From positions 79,412 through 143,411 of the forward strand of contig NZ_LMEP01000025.1 of assembly GCF_001426405.1 (NCBI RefSeq): a stretch of 64,000 bases of DNA, read 5' to 3'. Both the position numbers and the translations under genes were made by a program. Below, in pieces: positions 16,714-25,683 of the stretch (the stretch's first letter is position 1; every line of letters begins with the position of its first letter). The notes under the pieces were generated by a model. The model was not told the DNA's origin. It searched no databases and saw only the letters and a list, made by a program, of their open reading frames with translations. This stretch comes from Streptomyces sp. Root1304 (GTDB lineage: Bacteria > Actinomycetota > Actinomycetes > Streptomycetales > Streptomycetaceae).

Positions 16714-18344
16714 CAGAACTCCCCGGAGGTCCGGTCGGTCCGGAGCCGTTCCAGCAGCAGCAGGGACACCGCGCACACCACCATCAGGATCGTCGAGAGG
16801 GCCATCGCCTGGCCGTAGTTGAGCTCACCGGGCCGGCCCAGGAGCCGGGCCACCGCCACCGGCAGCGTCGGACTGTCCGGGCGGGCGATGAAGACGGTCG
16901 CACCGAACTCGCCCAGCGACACCGCGAACGCGAACCCGGCGGCGATGAGCAGCGCCCGCCGCACCAGCGGCAGGTCCACCTCCCGCCAGGCCCGCCACGG
17001 CGAGGCACCGAGCACGGCCGCCGCCTCCCGCAGCCGCTCGTCCACCGCCCGCAGCACCGGCAGCATCGTCCGTACGACGAAGGGCACACCGACCAGGGCC
17101 TGCGCGAGCGGTACGAGGATCCAGCTGGACCGCAGGTCGAACGGCGGCTCGTCGAGCGTGATGAGGAACCCGAAGCCGACGGTGACCGCCGACACCCCGA
17201 GCGGCAGCATCAGCAGCGCGTCGAAGCCCCGCACGAGCCGCCCGGCCCGCCTGGTCAGGGCCGCCGCCGCCAACCCGCCGACCAGCACCGCGATGGCCGT
17301 GGCGGCCACCGCGTACCGCAGCGAGTTCCCGATCGCCTCCAGCGGAGGCACGAGGAAGGTGCCGGACTCGTCGAGCGAGCCGAGCGCCCGGTAGTACCGC
17401 AGCCCGTACCCGTCGGGCCCCGCGAAGGAGCGCTCCACGAGCACCCCCAGCGGCAGCAGGATCAGCAGCGCCACCGAGACGAGGACCCCGCCGAGCAGCG
17501 CCCACTGCCCGAAGCCGCGCGGCCGGCGCGCGGTCCGCTCCGGGGACACCAGCCGCAGGGCGGTCTCCCGCCGCCGCACCGTCCACGCGTGCACGGCCAG
17601 GATCGCGCCGACCGCCACGAACTGGACCAGCGTGAGGACGGCGGCCGTCGGCAGGTCGAGCAGCCGCGCGGTCTGCCGGTAGATCTCCGCCTCCAGGGTG
17701 GAGTACGCGTCCCCGCCGAGGATCTGCACGACGCCGAAGGAGGTGAAGGTGAAGAGGAACACCATCAGGGCCGCCGCCGACACCGCCGGCACCAGCGCGG
17801 GCAGCGTCACCGTCCGCCAGGCCGTCCAGCGCGAGGCGCCGAGGACCCGGGCGGCCTCCTCCTGCCGGGGGTCGAGCTGGGACCACAGCCCGCCGACGGT
17901 CCGCACGACGACCGCGTAGTTGAAGAACACATGGGCCAGCAGGATCGCCCACACACTGGTGTCGAGCCGCAGCCCCCACAGCTCGTCCGTCAGCCCGTTC
18001 CGGCCGACCAGCGCGAGGAACGCCGTACCGACCAGCACCGTCGGCAGCACGAACGGCACCGTGACCACGGCCCGCAGCACGCCCTTCCCCGGGAAGTCGA
18101 ACCGCGCGAAGACATACGCCCCCGGCAGCGCGACCAGCAGCGTCAGCGCCGTCGACGCGAGCGCCTGCCAGACCGTGAAGCCGAGCACGTCCAGGATGTC
18201 CGGCCGGCTCAGCGTCTCGCCGATCCGGCCGAACCGCCAGGACCCGTCGGGCCGCAGCCCCCGGTCGACGATCGACACGACGGGCCAGGCGAAGAACACG
18301 GCGAAGAACGCGACGGGCAGGGCCATCAGCCCCAGCCGCGTCAC
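16713..18344 (-). CDS. thiP: Thiamine ABC transporter permease, two fused halves
   Basis: A 543-residue permease with about twelve transmembrane helices in two repeats of six, as in ThiP and FbpB. Each half has a BPD-type EAA loop: EEAARVLGASRWTAWRTVTLP in the first half (shown to 20: AARVLGASRWTAWRTVTLP) and REAAAVLGASPWRAWREVDL in the second. The GTG at 18344 (reading VTRLGLMALPV) is preceded by GGGGGG and leaves 20 bp to the thiB stop; a GTG at 18401 would overlap thiB and add 19 residues unlike family starts. The fused form means one polypeptide supplies both membrane halves. Confidence 0.86.
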   Translation of the reverse strand: MTRLGLMALPVAFFAVFFAWPVVSIVDRGLRPDGSWRFGRIGETLSRPDILDVLGFTVWQALASTALTLLVALPGAYVFARFDFPGKGVLRAVVTVPFVLPTVLVGTAFLALVGRNGLTDELWGLRLDTSVWAILLAHVFFNYAVVVRTVGGLWSQLDPRQEEAARVLGASRWTAWRTVTLPALVPAVSAAALMVFLFTFTSFGVVQILGGDAYSTLEAEIYRQTARLLDLPTAAVLTLVQFVAVGAILAVHAWTVRRRETALRLVSPERTARRPRGFGQWALLGGVLVSVALLILLPLGVLVERSFAGPDGYGLRYYRALGSLDESGTFLVPPLEAIGNSLRYAVAATAIAVLVGGLAAAALTRRAGRLVRGFDALLMLPLGVSAVTVGFGFLITLDEPPFDLRSSWILVPLAQALVGVPFVVRTMLPVLRAVDERLREAAAVLGASPWRAWREVDLPLVRRALLIAAGFAFAVSLGEFGATVFIARPDSPTLPVAVARLLGRPGELNYGQAMALSTILMVVCAVSLLLLERLRTDRTSGEF

Positions 18345-18364
18345 GTCCCCCCGCAGGTCGCGCG

Positions 18365-19474
18365 CTACTTCAGAACGAGCGACGACCACTGCTGGATCCA
18401 CGCGTCACGCTTCTCGGCGATCTTCTCCGGCGCCATGGTCTCCGGCTTGTCGACGACCACACCGTGCTTCGTGAACAGCTCCGGCAGCGCCGCGTCCTTC
18501 GCCACCGGGTTGACGAACATCTGGAGCGGCATGTCCTCCTGGAACTTCTTCGAGATCAGGAAGTCGATCAGCGCCTTGCCGCCCTCGGGGTTCTTCGCCC
18601 CGTTCAGCAGCCCCGCGAACTCGGTCTGCCGGAAGCAGGTCCCCGTGGACACCCCGGTGGGCGCCACCTTCGGCTGCGGCTCGCCGTACAGCACCTCGAC
18701 CGGCGGGCTGGAGGCGTACGACACGACGAGCGGCCGGTCGCCCTTGGCCTGCTTGCCGCCGGCCGAACCGGAGAACTCCTGGTTGTAGGCCAGCTCCCAG
18801 CTGTCGACGGTCTTCACACCGTTGGCCCGGAGCTTCTTCCAGTAGTCCTGCCAGCCCTCGTCGCCGTACTTCGCGGCCGTACCGAGCAGGAACCCGAGCC
18901 CCGGGGAGGACCGCTCGGGGTTCTCCACCACGAGCAGGTCCTTGTACGCCGGCTTCGCCAGGTCGTCGAAGGTCACCGGCGGCGCCAGCTTCCTGTCGGC
19001 GAAGTACTTCTTGTCGTAGTTGACGCAGATGTCACCGGAGTCGACCGGCGTGACCCGGTGCTCCTTGTCCAGCTGGTACGCGGCCGGAACCCGGTCCAGG
19101 CCCTTCGCCTCGTACGGGACGAAGATCCCGTTGTCGAGGGCGCGCGACAGCAGCGTGTTGTCGACACCGAAGAAGACGTCGCCCTGCGGGGACCCCTTGG
19201 TCAGGATCTCCTTGTTGACGGCCTCGCCCGCGTCCCCGCTCTTGAGGACCTTCACGGTGAAACCGGTCTGCTTCGTGAACTCCGCCAGCACCTCCTTGGA
19301 GGCGTTGAAGGAGTCGTGGCTCACCAGGGTCACGGTCTTCGGCGCGGGCGCGCCGGTCTTCCCCGCGGCGTCACGGACGTCGTCCGTGCCGCAGGCGGCG
19401 AGGGTCGTGACGCCCAGCGCCGCGACGAGCGCGGCGGCGGCCATCTTCTTGGTGCTCACTGAGGTGGTGCTCAC
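18365..19474 (-). CDS. thiB: Thiamine-binding lipoprotein of the ABC importer
   Basis: A 369-residue substrate-binding lipoprotein. The signal peptide ends in the lipobox LAAC with Cys28. The mature protein reads TVTLVSHDSFNASKEVLAEF, which matches the ThiB opening, and has SGDICVNYDKKYFAD and SPGLGFLLGTAAKYG as in the family. The GTG at 19474 has AGGAGG seven bases upstream; the longer reading upstream crosses the riboswitch terminator and is excluded. It is first in the thiB-thiP-thiQ operon, behind the TPP riboswitch, so expression should fall when thiamine pyrophosphate is plentiful. Confidence 0.92.
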   Translation of the reverse strand: MSTTSVSTKKMAAAALVAALGVTTLAACGTDDVRDAAGKTGAPAPKTVTLVSHDSFNASKEVLAEFTKQTGFTVKVLKSGDAGEAVNKEILTKGSPQGDVFFGVDNTLLSRALDNGIFVPYEAKGLDRVPAAYQLDKEHRVTPVDSGDICVNYDKKYFADRKLAPPVTFDDLAKPAYKDLLVVENPERSSPGLGFLLGTAAKYGDEGWQDYWKKLRANGVKTVDSWELAYNQEFSGSAGGKQAKGDRPLVVSYASSPPVEVLYGEPQPKVAPTGVSTGTCFRQTEFAGLLNGAKNPEGGKALIDFLISKKFQEDMPLQMFVNPVAKDAALPELFTKHGVVVDKPETMAPEKIAEKRDAWIQQWSSLVLK

Positions 19475-19510
19475 TGAGATTCCTCCTGGGTATGTCCAGG
19501 AAGAGACGCG

Positions 19511-19548
19511 GCCCTGCCCGCGTCCGGCGGACCGGACGCGGGCAGGGC
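19511..19548 (-). terminator. Riboswitch expression-platform hairpin
   Basis: Seventeen-base arms at 19511-19527 and 19532-19548 pair perfectly around the loop CGGA. It lies between the TPP aptamer and the thiB ribosome site, 19 bases after the aptamer, which is where the terminator of a riboswitch belongs. No T-run follows, as is normal in this genus. Confidence 0.85.
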
Positions 19549-19567
19549 GCAACAGCATGAGTTACGA

Positions 19568-19660
19568 CCGAACTTCCTACCCAGAATGACCTGGGCGAGG
19601 TTCAGAGGGTCTGCGGCCTGACGGTGCCGCACTCTCAGCGCTGTGGCGCTCCCCTGTCGG
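19568..19660 (-). ncRNA. TPP riboswitch (THI element)
   Basis: On the minus strand the conserved blocks occur in order: GGGGAGC, GCTGAGAGTGCGG, GACCCTCTGAACCT, AGGTCATTCTGGGTAGGAAG. These match the thiamine pyrophosphate aptamer (CUGAGA in the pyrimidine-sensing helix, and the pyrophosphate-side block). The closing P1 helix can be formed by CCGA at 19660 and TCGG at 19568-19571. It begins 35 bases after the rlmN stop region and controls the thiBPQ operon. Binding of TPP would favour the downstream hairpin. Confidence 0.95.
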
Positions 19661-19694
19661 AATATGGAGATGTGTTCGAGCTCAGACTACAAGC

Positions 19695-20801
19695 TCAGCG
19701 CTCGGCGGCGGCCAGCTGTCCACAGGCACCGTCGATCTCCTGGCCCCGGGTGTCCCGCACGGTCACCGGCACGCCGTGGCGCGCGATGGCCTCGACGAAG
19801 GCCTTCTCGTCCTCGGGACGGGACGCGGTCCACTTCGAACCGGGCGTCGGGTTCAGCGGGATCAGGTTGACGTGCACCCGCTTGCCCTTGAGGAGCCGGC
19901 CGAGCAGGTCACCGCGCCACGCCTGGTCGTTGATGTCCCGGATGAGCGCGTACTCGATGGAGATCCGGCGCCCGGACTTCTCCGCGTACTCCCAGGCGGC
20001 GTCGAGGACCTCACGCACCTTCCAGCGCGTGTTGACCGGCACCAGGGTGTCCCGCAGCTCGTCGTCCGGGGCGTGCAGCGAGACCGCGAGACGGCACTTG
20101 AAGCCCTCGTCGGCGAACCGCAGCATCGCGGGCACGAGACCCACGGTGGAGACGGTGATCCCGCGCTGCGAGAGCCCCAGGCCGTCCGGCTCGGGGTCGG
20201 TGAGCCGCCGGATGGCGCCGACGACCCGCTTGTAGTTCGCGAGCGGCTCCCCCATGCCCATGAACACGATGTTGGAGAGCCGCGCCGGTCCCCCGGGCAC
20301 CTCCCCGTCCCGCAGCGACCGCATGCCGTCCACGATCTGGTGCACGATCTCGGCGGTCGACAGGTTCCGGTCGAGCCCCGCCTGCCCGGTCGCGCAGAAC
20401 GGGCAGTTCATCCCGCAGCCGGCCTGCGAGGAGATGCACATGGTCACCCGGTCCGGGTAGCGCATGAGCACCGACTCGACGAGCGTGCCGTCGTGCAGCC
20501 GCCACAGCGTCTTGCGGGTGGTGTCGTCGTCGCACGAGATGTGCCGCACCACGGACATCAGATCGGGCAGCAGCTCGCCGGCCAGCTTCTCCCGCGAGGC
20601 GGCCGGAATGTCCGTCCACTCGGCGGGATCGTGCGCGTACCGCGCGAAGTAGTGCGTGGACAGCTGCTTGGCGCGGAAGGGCTTCTCGCCGATCGCGGCG
20701 ACGGCTTCCTTCCGCTCGGCGGGCGTGAGGTCGGCCAGGTGCCGCGGCGGCTTCTTGGCTCCGCGGGGGGCGACGAAAGTGAGTTCTCCGGGCTTGGGCA
20801 T
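19695..20801 (-). CDS. rlmN: Dual-specificity 23S rRNA/tRNA adenine-C2 methyltransferase RlmN
   Basis: A 368-residue radical-SAM methylase. The iron-sulphur motif is CGMNCPFCATGQ (CxxxCxxC); IVFMGMGEPLANYKRV and RISIEYALIRDIND are family blocks. The second catalytic Cys, which carries the methyl group, is in the late GACGQL motif, so the enzyme appears complete. It methylates A2503 of 23S rRNA and A37 of some tRNAs. The ATG at 20801 is the only sensible start before MPKPGELTFVAP. It follows cdsA on the same strand, after a hairpin. Confidence 0.97.
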   Translation of the reverse strand: MPKPGELTFVAPRGAKKPPRHLADLTPAERKEAVAAIGEKPFRAKQLSTHYFARYAHDPAEWTDIPAASREKLAGELLPDLMSVVRHISCDDDTTRKTLWRLHDGTLVESVLMRYPDRVTMCISSQAGCGMNCPFCATGQAGLDRNLSTAEIVHQIVDGMRSLRDGEVPGGPARLSNIVFMGMGEPLANYKRVVGAIRRLTDPEPDGLGLSQRGITVSTVGLVPAMLRFADEGFKCRLAVSLHAPDDELRDTLVPVNTRWKVREVLDAAWEYAEKSGRRISIEYALIRDINDQAWRGDLLGRLLKGKRVHVNLIPLNPTPGSKWTASRPEDEKAFVEAIARHGVPVTVRDTRGQEIDGACGQLAAAER

Positions 20802-20829
20802 GGTGATACCAGTGTCGCAGAGATACGAC

Positions 20830-20863
20830 GAAGGGCCCGCCGCCCCGGAGGCGACGAGCCCTT
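20830..20863 (-). terminator. Hairpin after cdsA
   Basis: GAAGGGC at 20830-20836 and GCCCTTC at 20858-20864 pair, with a GC-rich partly paired interior. It lies between the cdsA stop and the rlmN start and may partly separate the two. Confidence 0.55.
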
Positions 20864-20881
20864 CACCGAAAGAACCGCAGG

Positions 20882-21985
20882 TCAGGCGGTGCCTACGAAC
20901 AACGCCAGCAGCAACCACACCACCGGTGCCGTCGGCAGCAGCGAGTCCAGCCGGTCCATGATGCCCCCGTGGCCCGGCAGCAGCGTGCCCATGTCCTTGA
21001 TGCCCAGGTCGCGCTTGATCATCGACTCGCCGAGGTCGCCGAGCGTCGCGCTCGCCGCCACCGCGAGACCGAGGATCAGGCCCTGCCACCAGGCACCCTC
21101 GTCGATCATGAACTCCATGCACAGCGCGCCCGCCGCCATCGCGAACGTCACCGCGCCGACCAGCCCCTCGCGGGTCTTGCCGGGGCTGATCCGCGGGGCC
21201 AGCTTGTGCTTGCCGAAGCGCCAGCCGACCGCGTACGCCCCGGTGTCGCTGACCACGGTCAGGATCAGGAACGTCAGCACCCGCTGCGGACCGTCGTCGG
21301 CGGTCAGCAGCAGCGCCACGAACGTCGCCAGGAACGGTACGTAGAACGCGGCGAACACGCCCGCCGTGACGTCCTTCAGGTAGCCCTCGGGGGGCTCCGT
21401 CATCCGCCAGACGAGCACCGCGAGCGCCGTGAGCGCCATCGCCACCCAGGCGCCCTCGGCACCCCGGACGTAGCCGGCGACGACCATCGCCGCACCGCCG
21501 ACCGCGAGCGGCACCAGCGGGGCCTTGATGGCCTTGCGCTCCTGGAGGCGTGAGGTGAGCTCCCAGAGCCCGACGACCACGGCGACCGCTATCACGCCGA
21601 TGAACGCCGGCTTCCAGATGAACAGCGACGCGACGATGACGGCGCCGAGTCCGACTCCGACCCCTATGGCCGCGCCCAGGTCGCGCCCCGCGCTCTTCTT
21701 CTGCCGTGGCGCGGGCGGCGCGGGCGGCGGAGGCGGGGTGGGGCTGGGCATGGGCTCCTGCGGGTGCTCGTGCGGCGTCTCGTCACGGAACAGGGGACCG
21801 CTCGGGTGAGCGGCCCCCCGGCCGTGACCGTCCTGGAATCCGCCGGAGGGAACGTCGGGCACGATGGGCATGGGCCGAGTCTGCGCCGCCTGCTGCCGAT
21901 CGTGTGCGGGACCCGCCGGGACGGGCCCCTGGTCGGGTCCCCCACGGCCGGAACCGGCCGGGGCCCCCCAGGAAGAGTCGTTCAT
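20882..21985 (-). CDS. cdsA: Phosphatidate cytidylyltransferase
   Basis: A 367-residue membrane enzyme making CDP-diacylglycerol from CTP and phosphatidate. Residues 1-~95 form a Pro/Gly-rich cytoplasmic head (PSPTPPPPPAPPAP) not found in proteobacterial CdsA. About eight membrane helices follow. The family signature SATLGDLGESMIKRDLGIKD then LLPGHGGIMDRLDS holds the metal-binding Asp residues. The ATG overlaps the frr stop by one base (TGATG), so translation is probably coupled. The order frr-cdsA is the usual bacterial one. Confidence 0.95.
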   Translation of the reverse strand: MNDSSWGAPAGSGRGGPDQGPVPAGPAHDRQQAAQTRPMPIVPDVPSGGFQDGHGRGAAHPSGPLFRDETPHEHPQEPMPSPTPPPPPAPPAPRQKKSAGRDLGAAIGVGVGLGAVIVASLFIWKPAFIGVIAVAVVVGLWELTSRLQERKAIKAPLVPLAVGGAAMVVAGYVRGAEGAWVAMALTALAVLVWRMTEPPEGYLKDVTAGVFAAFYVPFLATFVALLLTADDGPQRVLTFLILTVVSDTGAYAVGWRFGKHKLAPRISPGKTREGLVGAVTFAMAAGALCMEFMIDEGAWWQGLILGLAVAASATLGDLGESMIKRDLGIKDMGTLLPGHGGIMDRLDSLLPTAPVVWLLLALFVGTA

Positions 21986-22542
21986 CAGACCTCGAGCAGC
22001 TCGGCTTCCTTGTGCTTGAGCAGCTCGTCCACCTGCGCGACGTACTTCGCGGTGGTGTCGTCGAGCTCCTTCTCGGCGCGGCGGCCCTCGTCCTCGCCGA
22101 CCTCGCCGTCCTTGACGAGCTTGTCGATGGTCTCCTTGGCCTTGCGGCGGACCGAGCGGATCGAGATCTTCGAGTCCTCGGCCTTGCCCTTGGCGACCTT
22201 GATGTACTCGCGGCGGCGCTCCTCCGTCAGCTCGGGGAACACCACCCGGATGATGTTGCCGTCGTTGCTCGGGTTGACCCCGAGGTCCGAGTCGCGGATG
22301 GCCTGCTCGATGTTGCGCAGCGCGCTCTTGTCGAACGGGGTCACCACGGCCATGCGCGGCTCCGGAACGGAGAACGACGCCAGCTGGTTGATGGGGGTGA
22401 TGGCACCGTAGTAGTCCGCCACGATCTTGTTGAACATCGCCGGGTGCGCACGGCCGGTGCGGATCGCGGCGAAGTCCTCCTTGGCGACCACGACGGCCTT
22501 CTCCATCTTCTCCTCGGCCTCGAGGAGGGTCTCTTCGATCAC
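21985..22542 (-). CDS. frr: Ribosome recycling factor
   Basis: A 185-residue protein of standard length. It opens IEETLLEAEEKMEKAVVV and contains IRTGRAHPAMFNKI and NDGNIIRVVFPELTEERR, the conserved blocks of RRF, in the usual three-helix-bundle plus beta/alpha/beta design. With EF-G it splits post-termination ribosomes. Two adjacent GTG codons (22545, 22542) can start it; the second is chosen since AGGAG then stands six bases away, and this gives the usual family length. It is followed by cdsA with a one-base overlap. Confidence 0.97.
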   Translation of the reverse strand: MIEETLLEAEEKMEKAVVVAKEDFAAIRTGRAHPAMFNKIVADYYGAITPINQLASFSVPEPRMAVVTPFDKSALRNIEQAIRDSDLGVNPSNDGNIIRVVFPELTEERRREYIKVAKGKAEDSKISIRSVRRKAKETIDKLVKDGEVGEDEGRRAEKELDDTTAKYVAQVDELLKHKEAELLEV

Positions 22543-22636
22543 CACATGCTCCTGCGTGTCGTCGCGTTGTGTCCTGCACGGTGTACGACCGGCAGGGCTC
22601 TGTCCATCCCCTTGCGGGGCGGTTCCCCGGTTCGGG

Positions 22637-23401
22637 TCAGGCCCGGGTGCCCTGGTCGCTCACGAGCGTGCCGATCTTCTCACCCTTCACCGCGCGAGCG
22701 ATATTGCCCTCGGTGAGCAGTTCGAAGACGAGGATCGGGAGGTTGTTGTCCCGGCACAGGGTGATGGCGGTCGCGTCGGCGACCTTGAGGTCGCGGGAGA
22801 GCACCTCGCCGTACTCCAGCGCGTCGAACTTGACCGCGTCGGGGTTGGCCTTCGGGTCGGAGTCGTAGACGCCGTCCACGCCGTTCTTGCCCATCAGCAG
22901 GGCCTCGGCGTCGATCTCCAGGGCGCGCTGGGCGGCGGTGGTGTCCGTGGAGAAGTACGGCATGCCCATGCCCGCACCGAAGATGACCACGCGGCCCTTC
23001 TCCAGGTGGCGCACGGCGCGCAGCGGGATGTACGGCTCGGCGACCTGGCCCATGGTGATGGCGGTCTGGACGCGGGAGTCGATGCCTTCCTTCTCCAGGA
23101 AGTCCTGGAGGGCGAGGCAGTTCATCACGGTGCCGAGCATGCCCATGTAGTCGGAGCGTGCCCGGTCCATGCCGCGCTGCTGGAGCTCGGCGCCGCGGAA
23201 GAAGTTGCCGCCGCCGATCACGATCGCGATCTCCGCGCCGTCGCGGACGACGGCCGCGATCTCGCGCGCGATGGCGTGCACGACGTTGGGGTCGACGCCC
23301 AGGCCGGTACCGCCGGAGAAGGCTTCTCCGGACAGCTTCAGCATGTAGCGGCCGGCCTTTTTGCCGATGTTGTCGTCGCCCTGTACGGCGCCCTGGTTCA
23401 T
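22637..23401 (-). CDS. pyrH: UMP kinase
   Basis: A 254-residue bacterial UMP kinase of the amino acid kinase fold. GRYMLKLSGEAFSG carries the ATP-binding Lys, IVIGGGNFFRG the phosphate loop, and ITMGQVAEPYIPLRA and VDGVYDSDPK complete the site. It phosphorylates UMP to UDP and is normally regulated by GTP and UTP. The ATG at 23401 has AGGAG eight bases upstream. It sits between tsf and frr, as in most bacteria, but a 14-bp hairpin in the tsf-pyrH gap suggests partial transcriptional separation. Confidence 0.97.
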   Translation of the reverse strand: MNQGAVQGDDNIGKKAGRYMLKLSGEAFSGGTGLGVDPNVVHAIAREIAAVVRDGAEIAIVIGGGNFFRGAELQQRGMDRARSDYMGMLGTVMNCLALQDFLEKEGIDSRVQTAITMGQVAEPYIPLRAVRHLEKGRVVIFGAGMGMPYFSTDTTAAQRALEIDAEALLMGKNGVDGVYDSDPKANPDAVKFDALEYGEVLSRDLKVADATAITLCRDNNLPILVFELLTEGNIARAVKGEKIGTLVSDQGTRA

Positions 23402-23425
23402 GGAGATCTCCTCGTGCACATACGA

Positions 23426-23478
23426 AGGAGGCCATTGCCTTTGGGTCCTCGCGGTATCCCGTGCGGCAATGGCCTCCT
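23426..23478 (-). terminator. Hairpin in the tsf-pyrH space
   Basis: AGGAGGCCATTGCC at 23426-23439 pairs with its exact complement at 23465-23478 around a 25-base loop. It lies after the tsf stop and 25 bases before the pyrH start. It may be a terminator or an attenuator that lowers pyrH expression relative to tsf. Confidence 0.6.
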
Positions 23479-23565
23479 CGTCAGATCTGCGGTCGTCCTG
23501 CGCGTGCGCGGACGACTGCCTCAGACCCTACCGGGGTCCGGCGTCCGTCGCGTTCGCGTACGGAC

Positions 23566-24402
23566 TCAGATGCCGACCTTGATGCGGGTGAAGCGCTTCA
23601 GGGTGACACCGGCCTCGTCCAGGATCTGCTGGACGGACTTCTTGTTGTCAAGGGCGTACGGCTGACCGAGCAGCGTCGCGTCCTTGAAGAAGCCGTTCAC
23701 GCGACCCTCGACGATCTTCGGGAGCGCGGCCTCGGGCTTGCCCTCGGCGCGGGTGGTCTCCTCGGCGACGCGACGCTCGGTCTCGACGACCTCGGCCGGG
23801 ACGTCCTCACGGGTGAGGTACTTCGGCGCGAAGGCGGCGATGTGCTGGGCGACACCCTTGGCGACGGCGGCGTCGGCCTTGTCGAACTCGACGAGGACAC
23901 CGATCTGCGGCGGGAGGTCCGGCATCGTGCGGTGCATGTACGCGAAGACGAAGCCGTCGGCGAACTGCGCGAAGCGGTCCAGGACGATCTTCTCGCCGAG
24001 GTTGGCGTTGGCCTCGTCGACGAACGCCTGCACGGTCTTGCCGGCCTCGATCTCGGAGGCGAGCAGCGCCTCCAGGTCGGCCGGGGCGGAGGCGGCGACG
24101 TGCTCGGCCAGCTGGGCGGCGACGGCCTGGAACTTGTCACCCTTGGCGACGAAGTCCGTCTCGCACTTCAGCTCGACGAGGACACCGGAGGTGTTGTCGT
24201 CGGCGATGAGGGAGACCACGGCGCCGTTCTCGGCGGAGCGGCCCTCGCGCTTGGCGACGCCCTTCTGGCCCTTGATGCGCAGGGCCTCGACGGCCTTGTC
24301 GACGTTGCCGTCGGCCTCGTCGAGGGCCTTCTTGCAGTCCATCATGCCGGCGCCGGTGAGCTCGCGGAGCTTCTTGACGTCAGCGGCGGTGTAGTTCGCC
24401 AT
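23566..24402 (-). CDS. tsf: Elongation factor Ts
   Basis: A 278-residue guanine-nucleotide exchange factor for EF-Tu. The N-terminal MANYTAADVKKLRELTGAG and the MDCKKAL and the DFVAKGDKF (Asp-Phe) motifs are conserved; QPYALDNKKSVQQILDEAG closes the protein. It is the length typical of actinobacteria, where the coiled-coil insert is short. It follows rpsB, in the usual rpsB-tsf order, after a hairpin at 24453-24481. Confidence 0.97.
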   Translation of the reverse strand: MANYTAADVKKLRELTGAGMMDCKKALDEADGNVDKAVEALRIKGQKGVAKREGRSAENGAVVSLIADDNTSGVLVELKCETDFVAKGDKFQAVAAQLAEHVAASAPADLEALLASEIEAGKTVQAFVDEANANLGEKIVLDRFAQFADGFVFAYMHRTMPDLPPQIGVLVEFDKADAAVAKGVAQHIAAFAPKYLTREDVPAEVVETERRVAEETTRAEGKPEAALPKIVEGRVNGFFKDATLLGQPYALDNKKSVQQILDEAGVTLKRFTRIKVGI

Positions 24403-24452
24403 GAGTCTGTTTCTCTCTCGAAGTCTGAAAGATCGGGCGGGTCCACGGGTGG

Positions 24453-24481
24453 ACGGCGGGGGCTTTGTGGGCCCCCGCCGT
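24453..24481 (-). terminator. Hairpin in the rpsB-tsf space
   Basis: Eleven-base arms ACGGCGGGGGC (24453-24463) and its complement (24471-24481) around a seven-base loop. It is 24 bases after the rpsB stop. In other bacteria a partial terminator occurs here. Confidence 0.65.
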
Positions 24482-24504
24482 CACTACCCGAAGGTCCTGA
24501 AGGG

Positions 24505-25431
24505 TCAGGCCTGCTCGGCGTCCGCGGCCGGAGCCTCGGCCTCGACGACCTCGGCGACGGCCTCGGGGGCCTCGGCAGCCTCGGCGTCCGCGACCTTCTC
24601 GGTCTCGGCGGAGGTCTGGACCTCGGCAGCAGCCTCGTCCGAGTCGGCCTTCTTCTCGCCCTCGAGCAGGTCGCGCTCCCACTCGGCGAGGGGCTCGCCG
24701 GCGGCCTTCTCGCCCGGCTTCGAGTCGCCGGTCGCGGCGCCGGAGCGGGCGATGAGGCCCTCGGCGACGGCGTCGGCGATCACGCGGGTGAGCAGGGTGA
24801 CGGAGCGGATCGCGTCGTCGTTGCCCGGGATCTTGTAGTCGACCTCGTCGGGGTCACAGTTGGTGTCGAGGATCGCGACGACCGGGATCTTCAGCTTGCG
24901 AGCCTCGCCGACGGCGATGTGCTCCTTCTTGGTGTCCACGATCCAGACGGCGCTGGGAACCTTGGACATCTCGCGGATACCACCGAGGGTCTTCTCCAGC
25001 TTGGCCTTCTCGCGCGAGAGCACGAGAAGCTCCTTCTTGGTGAGACCCGAAGCGGCGACGTCCTCGAAGTCGATCTGCTCGAGCTCCTTGAGGCGCTGCA
25101 GACGCTTGTAGACGGTGGAGAAGTTGGTGAGCATGCCACCGAGCCAACGCTGGTTGACGTACGGCATGCCGACACGCGTCGCCTGCTCGGCGATGGCCTC
25201 CTGGGCCTGCTTCTTCGTACCGACGAACATGATGGAGCCGCCGTGCGCGACGGTCTCCTTGACGAACTCGTAGGCGCGGTCGATGTACGACAGCGACTGG
25301 AGCAGGTCGATGATGTAGATGCCGTTGCGCTCGGTGAAGATGAAGCGCTTCATCTTCGGGTTCCAGCGACGGGTCTGGTGACCGAAGTGGACGCCGCTCT
25401 CCAGCAGCTCCCGCATCGTGACGACGGCCAT
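24505..25431 (-). CDS. rpsB: 30S ribosomal protein S2
   Basis: A 308-residue S2. The conserved core runs from MAVVTMRELLESGVHFGHQT to about residue 245 and includes RNGIYIIDLLQ, QRWLGGMLTNF and IPGNDDAIRS. Beyond it comes an acidic, Ala/Glu-rich tail of about 60 residues (AEAAEAPEAVAEVVEAEAP) typical of Streptomyces S2 but absent from E. coli. Two in-frame ATG codons compete; the one at 25431 is chosen since AAGGAG is six bases upstream of it, whereas the other abuts that site. Confidence 0.96.
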   Translation of the reverse strand: MAVVTMRELLESGVHFGHQTRRWNPKMKRFIFTERNGIYIIDLLQSLSYIDRAYEFVKETVAHGGSIMFVGTKKQAQEAIAEQATRVGMPYVNQRWLGGMLTNFSTVYKRLQRLKELEQIDFEDVAASGLTKKELLVLSREKAKLEKTLGGIREMSKVPSAVWIVDTKKEHIAVGEARKLKIPVVAILDTNCDPDEVDYKIPGNDDAIRSVTLLTRVIADAVAEGLIARSGAATGDSKPGEKAAGEPLAEWERDLLEGEKKADSDEAAAEVQTSAETEKVADAEAAEAPEAVAEVVEAEAPAADAEQA

Positions 25432-25683
25432 GGCCATCTCCTTGGTTTCTCGGTTGTTTTCCTGACGCCCCGGCGCGCCATGCCCACGAGGGACCGAAAG
25501 GCGCTGCCACGTCCGGTGAGGGCAGTGGCGGGGCGTGCGAAGTCGACCCGGTGACCCGGGTCGCCAAGAGAAGTGTACGGGACCCCGGGAGCGACGGGTG
25601 ACGGCACTGTCCACAACCGGCCGGTAGTCCACAGATACCGCCCGCGACCCCCACGAACCGCCCCACCCGGGGAGCCTTTCCCC

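Noticed and set aside
22545..22547. ATG at 22547 as start for frr
   Set aside because: It is out of frame with frr; the GTG at 22542 has better spacing from AGGAG and gives the normal length.
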